A DNA stretch of 8,476 bases from Lachnospiraceae bacterium (GCA_017475845.1 JAFVEU010000272.1:1-8476); one strand, 5' to 3'; positions 1-7,333 are shown, counted from the stretch's first letter. The notes: generated from the letters alone by a model not told the origin. Made by a program: numbers and translations.

Positions 1-65
1 AAAGGAAAGAGGAGGTATTGATAAGGCGCGGCGCGGCTCCGGATCATAACGGGGAGGGAGAGAAT

Positions 66-1676
66 ATGCTGCTTGAATTCATAGGCGCTGACCATGAGGT
101 TACGGGAAGCTGTCACTACTTATCTGTAAACGGAAAAAACATTCTTGTGGATTACGGAATGGAGCAGGGGAGAAAGCTCTATGAAAATGCGGATCTTCCG
201 GTGCTTCCGGGGGAGATAGACTATATACTTCTGACCCATGCCCATATTGATCATTCGGGACTGCTGCCCTTAGCCTATAAGAAGGGTTTCAGGGGGAAGA
301 TATTCGCCACGGAGGCTACGGCAAAGCTCTGTAACATCATGCTCCGTGACAGCGCCCATATACAGACCTTTGAAGCGGAGTGGCGGAACAGAAAGGCCAG
401 GAGAAATTCAAATATAGAAGATTTCGTGCCGCTGTATACCATGGAGGATGCGGACGGGGCCATAAGGCTCTTAAATCCCGTTAAGTATAAGGAAATGATC
501 CATATTTCCGACGGGATAGATGTGAGGTTCACGGATGTGGGCCATCTGCTGGGGTCTGCGGCAATTGAGGTCTTTCTCACGGAGGAGGGAGAATCCAGGA
601 AGATTGTGTTTTCCGGGGATGTGGGAAATACCGACCAGCCCATAATCAAGGATCCCGAGGCTGTGGACGGTGCGGATTACGTGCTCATCGAATCCACCTA
701 CGGTGACAGGCTCCATTCCGATGACAAGCCTGACTACGTAAAGGAGCTTTCGGATATACTCACCTACACCTTTGAAAGAGGAGGGAATGTGGTCATCCCT
801 TCCTTTGCGGTGGGACGTACCCAGGAGCTTTTGTATTTTATAAGAGAGATAAAGGAAAGGGGACTGGTCCCCGGGTTTGAGGATTTCCCGGTATATGTGG
901 TTTCGCCTCTGGCGGTTGACGCCACCAGTATCTTCGGAAGGAGCTCCATAGAGTGCTATGATGACGAGGCAAAGGAGCTTTTAAGGAGGGGTGTGAATCC
1001 CCTGTCCTTCCCGAATCTGAATCTCTCCATTACACCGGACGATTCCAAGGAAATAAACTTTGATGACGAGCCCAAGGTCATAATCTCGGCTTCGGGCATG
1101 TGCGATGCGGGACGTATAAGGCACCATCTAAAGCATAATCTCTGGCGGAGGGAGTCCACTGTACTGTTTGTGGGATACCAGTCCGTAGGCACTCTGGGAC
1201 GGGCTCTGGTGGAGGGAGCAAAGACCGTAAAGCTCTTCGGGGAAGAGATCTCCGTAAACGCAAACATCGAAGTCCTTACGGGAATGAGCGGACATGCCGA
1301 CAGGAACGGCCTTGTAAACTGGATGAAGAACAGCTTCGATCCGGAGAGCACAAAGAAGGTCTTCGTTGTCCACGGTGATGACACGGTGACGGAGAAGTTT
1401 GCGGATCTCTTAAAGCAGGAGTTTAAGTTTGATGCCTATGCGCCCTTCAGCGGAACAAAATACGATCTCATAAAGAATGAGTTCGTTGAGGAGACCAGAG
1501 GCGTTGAGGTTAAGAAGGCATTTGACAAGACCAGGCTCAGCAGTGTATTCCAGAGACTTCTTGCGGCAGGAGAGCGTCTGCTTTCCGTTATCAGGAAGTA
1601 TGAGCACGGGGCAAATAAGGATCTGGGCAAGTTTGCGGATCAGATCAATGCCCTTTCGGATAAGTGGGATAAATAG
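66..1676 (+). CDS. Beta-CASP metallo-beta-lactamase-fold nuclease (CPSF73/TTHA0252-like, COG1236 type)
   Basis: Predicted 536-residue zinc-dependent RNA-processing nuclease, probably cytoplasmic. The metallo-beta-lactamase core shows the HAHIDH signature (H58, H60, D62, H63), a GHLLGS motif with H160 and FSGDVGN with D185, all expected metal ligands. The inserted beta-CASP domain follows: ESTYGDR (E209), IPSFAVGRTQELL, SGMCDAGRIRHH (H353/H354) and SGHAD with H410, matching motifs A to C. About 85 residues after the last core strands form a charged tail with no recognised domain. The ATG at 66 is chosen because GGGGAGGGAG lies just upstream and the N-terminus (LLEFIGADHEVTGS) begins as the family usually does. 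A TTG at 18 in the same frame would add 16 unlikely residues and sits only two bases after an AGGAGG. Family members act as endo- or 5'-3' exoribonucleases; the exact substrate here is unknown. The folA homologue follows 52 bases later. Confidence 0.93.
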   Translation: MLLEFIGADHEVTGSCHYLSVNGKNILVDYGMEQGRKLYENADLPVLPGEIDYILLTHAHIDHSGLLPLAYKKGFRGKIFATEATAKLCNIMLRDSAHIQTFEAEWRNRKARRNSNIEDFVPLYTMEDADGAIRLLNPVKYKEMIHISDGIDVRFTDVGHLLGSAAIEVFLTEEGESRKIVFSGDVGNTDQPIIKDPEAVDGADYVLIESTYGDRLHSDDKPDYVKELSDILTYTFERGGNVVIPSFAVGRTQELLYFIREIKERGLVPGFEDFPVYVVSPLAVDATSIFGRSSIECYDDEAKELLRRGVNPLSFPNLNLSITPDDSKEINFDDEPKVIISASGMCDAGRIRHHLKHNLWRRESTVLFVGYQSVGTLGRALVEGAKTVKLFGEEISVNANIEVLTGMSGHADRNGLVNWMKNSFDPESTKKVFVVHGDDTVTEKFADLLKQEFKFDAYAPFSGTKYDLIKNEFVEETRGVEVKKAFDKTRLSSVFQRLLAAGERLLSVIRKYEHGANKDLGKFADQINALSDKWDK

Positions 1677-1713
1677 GTTAGGGGGATCTGCTTAAGGGCA
1701 GGGATCTCCCGGC

Positions 1714-1718
1714 AGGAG
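1714..1718 (+). promoter_or_regulatory. Ribosome binding site of folA
   Basis: AGGAG lies 10 bases before the ATG at 1729 and supports that start. No promoter-like hexamer pair is evident in the 52-base gap before the gene, so it is probably read from an upstream promoter. Confidence 0.7.
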
Positions 1719-1728
1719 AATATATCAT

Positions 1729-2223
1729 ATGATCTTGATAGCGGCAGTAGACAGGAACTGGGGTATAGGAAAGGATAATTCCCTTCTTTTCAGGATCCCC
1801 GCAGACCAGAGATTTTTCAGGGAAACTACCACGGGAAAGGTGGTGGTGATGGGGAGAAGGACCCTGGAGAGCTTTCCCGGGGGAGCGCCCTTAAAGAACA
1901 GGACAAATATCGTCCTGTCGAGAAACCCTTCCTATGAAAAGAAAGGGGTCACGGTATTTAACGATACGGAAAGCCTTTTAACGGAGCTTGAGAAGTATCC
2001 CAAGGATTCGGTTTTCTGTATAGGAGGGGCAGCGGTATATAAGGAGCTTCTTCCTTACTGTGACAGGGCTTTGATCACAAAGGTGGAGGAAGCGTACGAG
2101 GCGGATGCATACTTTCCGGATCTTAATAAGCTGGAGGACTGGAAGGTTACGGAGGTGAGTGAAGAGCAGACCTGCTTTGACCTGGTCTACCACTTCATGA
2201 CCTACGAAAGAAAGGGTAAGTAA
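1729..2223 (+). CDS. folA: Dihydrofolate reductase
   Basis: Reduces dihydrofolate to tetrahydrofolate with NADPH in the cytoplasm, supplying one-carbon carriers for thymidylate, purine and methionine synthesis. The 164 residues match the usual length of a bacterial chromosomal enzyme. Visible features are the N-terminal strand and Met20-type loop (ILIAAVDRNWGIGKDN), the catalytic acid D26 in IPAD, the cofactor-binding block VVVMGRRTLESF, TNIVLSR, and the IGGAAVYKELLP phosphate-binding motif, ending with YFPDL and a C-terminal YHFMTYER strand. At the positions of E. coli P21 and W22 this protein has L20 and F21 (see findings). No thymidylate synthase gene is adjacent, although the two often sit together. 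The gene lies between the nuclease and manA on the same strand, and a small inverted repeat begins four bases after its stop codon. Confidence 0.96.
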   Translation: MILIAAVDRNWGIGKDNSLLFRIPADQRFFRETTTGKVVVMGRRTLESFPGGAPLKNRTNIVLSRNPSYEKKGVTVFNDTESLLTELEKYPKDSVFCIGGAAVYKELLPYCDRALITKVEEAYEADAYFPDLNKLEDWKVTEVSEEQTCFDLVYHFMTYERKGK

Positions 2224-2226
2224 CTG

Positions 2227-2249
2227 TTCAGGAGCCGAAGGGGCCTGAA
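2227..2249 (+). other. Short inverted repeat after folA
   Basis: TTCAGG (2227-2232) and CCTGAA (2244-2249) are perfect complements. Two further C-G pairs are possible inside if two bases bulge out, leaving a loop of about five. No T-run follows, so this is not a standard Rho-independent terminator. It may be a transcript hairpin that affects mRNA stability, or chance. Confidence 0.4.
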
Positions 2250-2296
2250 TAGATACGCGGAATAAAAACTGCGCCGGATCGGGGCAGATATCAGAT

Positions 2297-2303
2297 AAAG
2301 GAG
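2297..2303 (+). promoter_or_regulatory. Ribosome binding site of manA
   Basis: AAAGGAG ends seven bases before the ATG at 2311, an ideal distance, and fixes the start of manA. Confidence 0.8.
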
Positions 2304-2310
2304 ACAAGTC

Positions 2311-3243
2311 ATGGCAATATTACGTTTGAAGCCTGCATACTTTGACGATATGTGGGGCGGGAGTAAATTGAAGAAGGAGTACAACAAGGCGGATTATCCC
2401 GGATATGTTCTGTCCGAGACCTGGGAGCTTTCCTGTGATCCGGAGCATCCGACCCTTATCGACAGCGGATCCTATAAGGGAAAGACCCTGAAGGAGTACT
2501 TTGACGCCGAGGGAGAAAAGGCCCTGGGCAGCAGATACAGCCGTTTTGATGAATGGCCCCTTTCCGTAAAGTTCATAGATGCGCATCAGAATATTTCCAT
2601 AAAAGTGCACCCCTCCGATGAATACGCGGAGAAACATGGACTTACAAAGGGAAATGACGAGTGCTGGTACATACTGGACGCTCTTCCCAACGCAGGCATA
2701 TTCTACGGCGTTGACAGGGATGTTACAAAGGAAGAGTTTGAGAAGATGGTACGGGACAACACCTTTAAGAAGGTGCTGCATTTCCAGCCCGTAAAGAAGG
2801 GGGAGCTTTATTTCTGCGGCCCCGGGCTTCTGCATTCCATAGGAGCCGGAGTAGTGGTGGCTGAAGTAAAGCAGATGAAGCAGGTTAAGTACAGGGTTTA
2901 TGATTTCGGACGGGTAAAACCGGACGGAAGTCCCAGGGAACTCATGATAGATGAAGCAAGAGAGGCTGCCATCCTTACGAAGAAGGTGCCTGAAAAGTAT
3001 ATTCACGGCCACCTCTGTGACTGTGATACCTTTACCATCGATAAGGTGGATGTGGACGGAGAGGCTTACCTTTCCACCGATGGCAGCACATTTAACCATC
3101 TGCTCGTGGTGGAGGGAGACATGCTGCTCCGTTCGGATGACCTGAGGATGGAAATAAACAAGGGAAACGGCATCTTTGTCAGTGCCGATCACGGGGAGTA
3201 CAGAGTAAAGGGTCACGGCGCATTACTTAAGATAACGGTGTAA
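2311..3243 (+). CDS. manA: Class I mannose-6-phosphate isomerase (cupin fold)
   Basis: Interconverts mannose-6-phosphate and fructose-6-phosphate, linking mannose use and GDP-mannose supply to glycolysis. It is a cytoplasmic zinc enzyme of the cupin superfamily. The 310 residues match the short Firmicutes form. In order: the N-terminal LKPAYFDDMWGG block, SETWELS, the metal-site strand ISIKVHPSDEYA (H100), NDECWYIL (E117), GPGLLHSIGAG (H175), and YRVYDFGR, followed by a second small beta domain. The usual family motif is SIQVHP, where the Gln is a zinc ligand; here the residue is K98, an unusual replacement confirmed by an AAA codon. The start is set by an AAAGGAG site. It is flanked by folA and an ABC exporter gene with no other sugar genes in the window, so the physiological pathway cannot be read from context. 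Confidence 0.93.
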   Translation: MAILRLKPAYFDDMWGGSKLKKEYNKADYPGYVLSETWELSCDPEHPTLIDSGSYKGKTLKEYFDAEGEKALGSRYSRFDEWPLSVKFIDAHQNISIKVHPSDEYAEKHGLTKGNDECWYILDALPNAGIFYGVDRDVTKEEFEKMVRDNTFKKVLHFQPVKKGELYFCGPGLLHSIGAGVVVAEVKQMKQVKYRVYDFGRVKPDGSPRELMIDEAREAAILTKKVPEKYIHGHLCDCDTFTIDKVDVDGEAYLSTDGSTFNHLLVVEGDMLLRSDDLRMEINKGNGIFVSADHGEYRVKGHGALLKITV

Positions 3244-3251
3244 AAACACCG
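3236..3251 (+). other. Hairpin spanning the manA stop codon
   Basis: CGGTGT (3236-3241) pairs perfectly with ACACCG (3246-3251) across an AAAA loop; the TAA stop of manA lies in the stem and loop. No T-run follows, so it is not a typical intrinsic terminator. It could protect the 3' end of a processed message or slow read-through into the ABC genes. The pairing is seen; the role is a guess. Confidence 0.45.
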
Positions 3252-3291
3252 GGATCTCTTCGACTTGGTTAAAGCAGGGAAGCCGGGACAT

Positions 3292-5070
3292 ATGGAAAGA
3301 TCTTATGAAAGATTCACTCCCTTTGAGATAATTACAACTCTGGGAGCGGAGATAAAGGAATTCTGGTTTGACTCCGTCATGACTCCAGTATCCATGATAC
3401 TTGAGGTTGTGATGGAGATGATCATACCTTTTCTTATGGCGTCCATCATAGATAAGGGCGTGACGCCGGGAAATATGGCTCATATCAGGAATACGGGTAT
3501 CATCATGATAATCGTTGCTGTTCTGGGCCTGCTTTTTGGCGTCATGGGAGCCCATTTCGGGGCGAAGGCTTCCGCGGGACTGGCAAGGAACCTAAGGAAC
3601 ACCATGTTTGAAAAGATACAGTCCTACAGCTTCCCGAATCTTGACAAATATTCAACCCCGGGGCTGGTGACAAGGCTCACTACGGACGTGACAAATATCC
3701 AGAATGCCTATCAGATGATCTTAAGGATGTTCATGAGAGCCCCCTCCTCCATCATAATCGCCATGGTCATGGCTTTTTCCATCAATGCAAGGTTATCCAT
3801 GATATATCTCGCTGCGGTGATCTTTCTCGCTGTATTCATATACTTCCTTATGGGAAGGGTCACGGACCGTTTCGCGGAAGTCTTCTTAAAATATGATGAC
3901 TTAAATGAGAGTGTGCAGGAAAATGTGTCCGGCATAAGGGTGGTCAAGGCCTTTGTAAGGGAGGAATACGAAAAAAAGAAATTCTTCACGGCTGCGGAAA
4001 ACATATACAGGATGTTTGTCCGGGCGGAGAAGATGATAATACTGAATATGCCGGTGATGCAGTTTACGGTCTACAGCTGTATCCTCCTCTTAAGCTGGTT
4101 CGGGGCGCATTTTATAGTAAACAGCGAGCTGACTACGGGAGAGCTTATGAGCCTTCTCGCATATTGCATGAATATACTCATGTCCTTAATGATGCTCTCC
4201 ATGATCTTTGTAATGGTCAGCATGTCCGCCGCCAGCGCCGGAAGGATCACCGAGGTCATAAGGGAGACACCGGTGATTAGGGAGCCGGAGGATCCGGTAT
4301 ATGAAGTGAAGGACGGCAGCGTCGTATTTGAAAACGTCTCTTTTTCATATTACGGGAAAGAGGGAGATAATATTTTAAGCGATATCGATCTTGATATACG
4401 GGACGGAGAGACCATAGGGGTCATCGGAGGCACCGGAAGCTCCAAGACCAGCCTTATAAACCTGATAAGCAGGCTATATGATGTGACCGGGGGCTCCGTA
4501 AAGGTGGGAGGAGTGGACGTCCGTTCCATAGACATAAAGACCTTAAGAAAAAACGTGGCCCATGTGCTGCAGAAGAATGAGCTCTTTTCCGGGACCATCC
4601 TTGAAAACCTAAGGTGGGGAAACGAGAACGCCACGGAAGAGGAATGCGCGGAGGCCTGCCGCATAGCCTGTGCGGCTGAATTTATAGGAAAGCTCAAGAA
4701 TGGCTACGAGACCTATATAGAGCAGGGAGGGACCAACCTTTCCGGAGGACAGAAGCAGAGGCTCTGCATAGCAAGGGCCATACTGGGGAAGCCAAAGATA
4801 CTGATTCTGGATGATTCCACCTCAGCCTGTGATACGGCTACGGACTCCGCCATAAGACAGGGCTTCAGGAATTCACTTCCGGGGATGACCAAGATTATCA
4901 TTGCCCAGAGGATATCCAGCGTAATGGATGCGGACAGGATAGTGGTCCTTGAGGAGGGCCGGATCTCGGGAGTCGGAACCCATGAAGAGCTGATGAAAAA
5001 TAATGAGATCTACAGGGATGTCTATGAGTCCCAGCAGAGCGGGGCCGGACTCTCGGATTTTGACGACTGA
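3292..5070 (+). CDS. ABC exporter half-transporter, degenerate ATPase subunit of a heterodimer
   Basis: A 592-residue type IV ABC exporter with a six-helix transmembrane domain (hydrophobic stretches near residues 29-53 and 68-88, then four more before about 310) and a C-terminal nucleotide-binding domain. Walker A is GGTGSSKT (379-386) with Ser in place of the second conserved Gly. The signature NLSGGQ (482-487) is canonical. Walker B ends LDDSTSA, where D508 replaces the catalytic Glu, and the H-loop reads IAQR with Q539 in place of His. This is the pattern of the degenerate subunit of heterodimeric multidrug exporters such as BmrC/BmrD and TM287/TM288. The ATG at 3292 is preferred over a TTG at 3265, with AGGGA about 11 bases upstream. 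Its partner follows 98 bases downstream. Substrate is unknown; drugs, lipids or peptides are all possible. Confidence 0.93.
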   Translation: MERSYERFTPFEIITTLGAEIKEFWFDSVMTPVSMILEVVMEMIIPFLMASIIDKGVTPGNMAHIRNTGIIMIIVAVLGLLFGVMGAHFGAKASAGLARNLRNTMFEKIQSYSFPNLDKYSTPGLVTRLTTDVTNIQNAYQMILRMFMRAPSSIIIAMVMAFSINARLSMIYLAAVIFLAVFIYFLMGRVTDRFAEVFLKYDDLNESVQENVSGIRVVKAFVREEYEKKKFFTAAENIYRMFVRAEKMIILNMPVMQFTVYSCILLLSWFGAHFIVNSELTTGELMSLLAYCMNILMSLMMLSMIFVMVSMSAASAGRITEVIRETPVIREPEDPVYEVKDGSVVFENVSFSYYGKEGDNILSDIDLDIRDGETIGVIGGTGSSKTSLINLISRLYDVTGGSVKVGGVDVRSIDIKTLRKNVAHVLQKNELFSGTILENLRWGNENATEEECAEACRIACAAEFIGKLKNGYETYIEQGGTNLSGGQKQRLCIARAILGKPKILILDDSTSACDTATDSAIRQGFRNSLPGMTKIIIAQRISSVMDADRIVVLEEGRISGVGTHEELMKNNEIYRDVYESQQSGAGLSDFDD

Positions 5071-5141
5071 AGAGCGGGGCATAGCTGGGGAGGTTCATGA
5101 CGAAAGACAGGACTCCCGGAACATAAGGACTGAAGAGCGGG
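5065..5141 (+). repeat. 14-base direct repeat between the two ABC genes
   Basis: GACTGAAGAGCGGG occurs at 5065-5078 and again at 5128-5141, a 63-base period. The first copy contains the TGA stop of the upstream ABC gene. Both copies are followed a few bases later by AGCTG. A related AGAGCGGGGC also occurs at 5036-5045, inside the coding end. The intervening segments are not alike, so this looks like an old partial duplication in the spacer rather than a tandem array. Confidence 0.7.
5097..5126 (+). other. Possible 9-codon leader reading frame before the second ABC gene
   Basis: An ATG at 5097 opens a frame for MTKDRTPGT with a TAA at 5124. A strong GGGGAGG (5087-5093) sits three bases before it, whereas the real ABC start at 5169 has only a weak AGGA. 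The mini frame is in the same phase as the ABC gene, separated by the stop. It could be a translated leader or a remnant of a longer N-terminus. Translation is not shown. Confidence 0.25.
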
Positions 5142-5168
5142 AAAGCTGAACGCAGTCAGGATACAGAA

Positions 5169-7094
5169 ATGGCAGAAGAAAAGGTAAGACAATTTCATGG
5201 CAGAAGGATGACCGCCGCCGGATCCGCAAAGGTAAAGGAACCGGGAAAGATATTCAAGAGGATCATAGGTATCGTGATGAAGCGCTACTCCTTAAGTGTG
5301 GTGATCGTTGTGGCCTGCATCGTGATCGGAGTCCTTGCAAACGTTCAGGGAACCCTTTTTACAAAGACATTGATAGACGATCACATCCTGCCCATGGTCA
5401 ATAATAACAGCCGTGATTTCGGGCCTCTTTTTACTGCCATGATAAGGGTTGCCGTCTTTTATCTCATAGGCATCATCTCCTCATACGTGCACCAGAGGCT
5501 TATGATCGAGGTGTCCCAGGGGACGTTGAAGAACCTCCGCTGTGAGCTTTTCGAAAAAATGGAAAGGCTGCCGGTAAGGTACTTCGACACCCACCCCCAC
5601 GGGGAGATAATGTCCGTATATACCAATGATATCGACACCTTAAGGCAGATGATAAGCCAGTCCCTGCCCCAGTTCCTTAATTCCATGATAACCGTGGTCA
5701 GCGTCCTTATCAGCATGCTGTTCTTAAATATCCCCCTTACCATCATAACTCTTTTCATGGTGGGGATCTCCTTCTTTGCGTCAAAGACCGCAACCGGCAT
5801 TTCCGGAGGCTTCTTCAAGTCCCAGCAGAAGGCCCTGGGATCCATAAACGGCTACATCGAGGAGATGATGACCGGCCAGAAGGTGGTAAAGGTTTTTAAT
5901 CACGAGGAAGCGGCTATAGAGGAGTTTAAGAAGAGGAATGAGGAGCTTTTCCGGAGCTCCTATAACGCCAACCAGTATTCCAACATCCTGGGGCCCATAA
6001 ACGCACAGATAGGAAACCTAAGCTATGTGGTATGTGCCATAGCCGGAGGCTTTATGGCAATAAGCGGTTTTTCCGGACTGACTCTTGGAGCCCTTGCCTC
6101 CTTCCTTTCCTTTAACAGGAGCTTCAGCATGCCCATAAGCCAGATCAGCATGCAGATCAATTTCGTCATCATGGCCCTGGCGGGGGGAGAGAGGATATTC
6201 GCCCTTTTAGATGAGGAGCCGGAGGAGGATAAGGGCTATGTGAGCCTTGTAAATGCAAAGAGGAACCCGGACGGGACCCTTAGCGAGACGGATGAGCGCA
6301 CCGGTATCTGGGCGTGGAAGCATGAACACAGCGCCGACGGCTCCATAGACTATGTGGAATTAAAGGGAGAGATCACCATGAACAATGTGGATTTCGCCTA
6401 TGACGGGGAACATTTTGTCCTCCACGACATAGTGCTTTACGCCAAAAGCGGGCAGAAGATCGCCTTTGTGGGCTCCACCGGCGCAGGAAAGACCACCATC
6501 ACCAATCTTATCAACAGATTTTACGATATTCAGGACGGGAAGATACGCTTCGACGGGATAAACATAAACAAGATAAAGAAGGGAGACCTTCGGAGATCCC
6601 TGGGGATGGTGCTGCAGGATACCAGCCTCTTTACCGGAACCATAATGGAAAACATCCGCTTCGGCCGTCTTGACGCCACGGATGAAGAGGTTATAAGGGC
6701 CGCAAAGCTGGTGAGCGCCGATTCCTTTATAAGGCATCTTCCGGAGGGCTATGATACGGTGATAACCGGAAACGGCGCCTCCCTTTCCCAGGGACAGAGA
6801 CAGTTACTCTCCATAGCAAGGGCTGCGGTGGCGGATCCCCCGGCACTTATACTGGATGAGGCCACCAGCTCAATAGACACAAGGACAGAGAAGATAATCC
6901 AGGCGGGGATGGATTCCCTTATGAAGGGCAGGACAAGCTTTGTCATTGCCCACCGCCTTTCCACCGTAAGAAATTCCGACTGCATAATGGTACTGGAGAA
7001 CGGCAGGATCACGGAACGCGGGGATCATGAGGCGCTGATAAAGGAAAAAGGCAGGTACTACCAGCTGTACACCGGCCTTAAAGCATCCAGTTAA
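5169..7094 (+). CDS. ABC exporter half-transporter, catalytically canonical subunit of the heterodimer
   Basis: A 641-residue membrane exporter subunit. After about 40 basic cytoplasmic residues come six membrane helices (the first near 41-58), then a nucleotide-binding domain. Walker A is GSTGAGKT (435-442), the signature is the variant SLSQGQ (538-543), Walker B ends ILDEATSS with catalytic E564, and the H-loop is IAHR with H595. Together with the upstream subunit this gives one consensus ATPase site (these Walker motifs plus the partner's LSGGQ) and one degenerate site, as in the BmrD/TM288 type of subunit. Residues about 355-397 form an extra linker between the membrane domain and the ATPase, rich in charge and containing TGIWAWKHEH, which I recognise from clostridial relatives. 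The start has only a weak AGGA site (5158-5161). Probably a multidrug-type exporter in the cytoplasmic membrane; substrate unknown. No clear terminator follows. Confidence 0.94.
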   Translation: MAEEKVRQFHGRRMTAAGSAKVKEPGKIFKRIIGIVMKRYSLSVVIVVACIVIGVLANVQGTLFTKTLIDDHILPMVNNNSRDFGPLFTAMIRVAVFYLIGIISSYVHQRLMIEVSQGTLKNLRCELFEKMERLPVRYFDTHPHGEIMSVYTNDIDTLRQMISQSLPQFLNSMITVVSVLISMLFLNIPLTIITLFMVGISFFASKTATGISGGFFKSQQKALGSINGYIEEMMTGQKVVKVFNHEEAAIEEFKKRNEELFRSSYNANQYSNILGPINAQIGNLSYVVCAIAGGFMAISGFSGLTLGALASFLSFNRSFSMPISQISMQINFVIMALAGGERIFALLDEEPEEDKGYVSLVNAKRNPDGTLSETDERTGIWAWKHEHSADGSIDYVELKGEITMNNVDFAYDGEHFVLHDIVLYAKSGQKIAFVGSTGAGKTTITNLINRFYDIQDGKIRFDGININKIKKGDLRRSLGMVLQDTSLFTGTIMENIRFGRLDATDEEVIRAAKLVSADSFIRHLPEGYDTVITGNGASLSQGQRQLLSIARAAVADPPALILDEATSSIDTRTEKIIQAGMDSLMKGRTSFVIAHRLSTVRNSDCIMVLENGRITERGDHEALIKEKGRYYQLYTGLKASS

Positions 7095-7138
7095 CTAATT
7101 AACCATAATAAAAAATATTTAAAACCTTTTTCTCCAAA

Positions 7139-7158
7139 GGCTGTACTATTGTGTAGCC
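7139..7158 (+). other. Imperfect hairpin downstream of the ABC operon
   Basis: GGCTGTAC (7139-7146) can pair with GTGTAGCC (7151-7158) in RNA through eight pairs, two of them G-U, around a TATT loop. A second small stem, CCTTT (7125-7129) with AAAGG (7136-7140), overlaps it. There is no T-run after either, so this is at best a weak or non-canonical transcription end. The surrounding 7095-7135 stretch is strikingly AT-rich. Confidence 0.35.
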
Positions 7159-7181
7159 GATTAAAGGGTCTGTTTTCGAAA

Positions 7182-7198
7182 GCTTCGGATCCGGAAGC
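7182..7198. other. Dyad symmetry just upstream of the predicted -35 box
   Basis: GCTTC (7182-7186) and GAAGC (7194-7198) flank a centre that contains the palindrome GGATCC. It ends one base before the predicted -35 hexamer, a position typical for regulator binding. No known operator is recognised. Confidence 0.3.
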
Positions 7199-7226
7199 CG
7201 GACAGGTTTTGTTTTCCGGGTATAAT
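7199..7226 (+). promoter_or_regulatory. Predicted vegetative (sigma-A type) promoter of the sigma factor gene
   Basis: A perfect TATAAT (7221-7226) lies 16 bases after CGGACA (7199-7204), which matches four of six bases of TTGACA. A start of transcription near 7233 would leave a leader of about 140 bases before the ATG at 7374, unusually long for such a gene. The -10 box is strong and the -35 box is weak, which would fit an activated or regulated promoter. This is predicted from sequence only. Confidence 0.5.
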
Positions 7227-7293
7227 GTGCCTTATATCAGGGAAACGGGGCAGGTTCGGAAGGAAGGGTAAGCTGTTTTCGGGGGTAGGCCGC

Positions 7294-7326
7294 ATCTCAC
7301 GGTGCCGGATAAAGGCACTGTGAGAT
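7294..7326 (+). other. Strong 13-bp hairpin in the leader of the sigma factor gene
   Basis: ATCTCACGGTGCC (7294-7306) is complementary to GGCACTGTGAGAT (7314-7326) at all 13 positions, counting one G-U pair, around the seven-base loop GGATAAA. It is the longest stem I see in the window. No T-run follows, so it is not an intrinsic terminator. It sits 47 bases before the start codon, between the predicted promoter and the ribosome binding sites, and could be a regulatory leader structure or a protein-binding site. Confidence 0.65.
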
Positions 7327-7333
7327 ATTGAAG

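Noticed and set aside
18..65. TTG at 18 as the start of the nuclease
   Set aside because: The AGGAGG is only two bases away, the added 16 residues do not fit the family, and the ATG at 66 has a well placed site and the expected N-terminus. The AGGAGG may belong to the end of an upstream gene; frame 1 ends in TGA at 19-21.
2320..3216. A 298-codon minus-strand frame opposite manA
   Set aside because: The + strand encodes clear ManA motifs with a good ribosome binding site; the antisense product resembles no family and has no such site that I can see.
66..7094. A single functional operon linking the nuclease, folA, manA and exporter
   Set aside because: Same strand and short gaps are compatible with co-transcription, but the functions share no pathway and no promoter or terminator evidence decides it, so I do not claim a joint system.
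7095..7160. Rho-independent terminator after the ABC genes
   Set aside because: Stems are short or contain G-U pairs and none is followed by a T-run, so I list a hairpin only.
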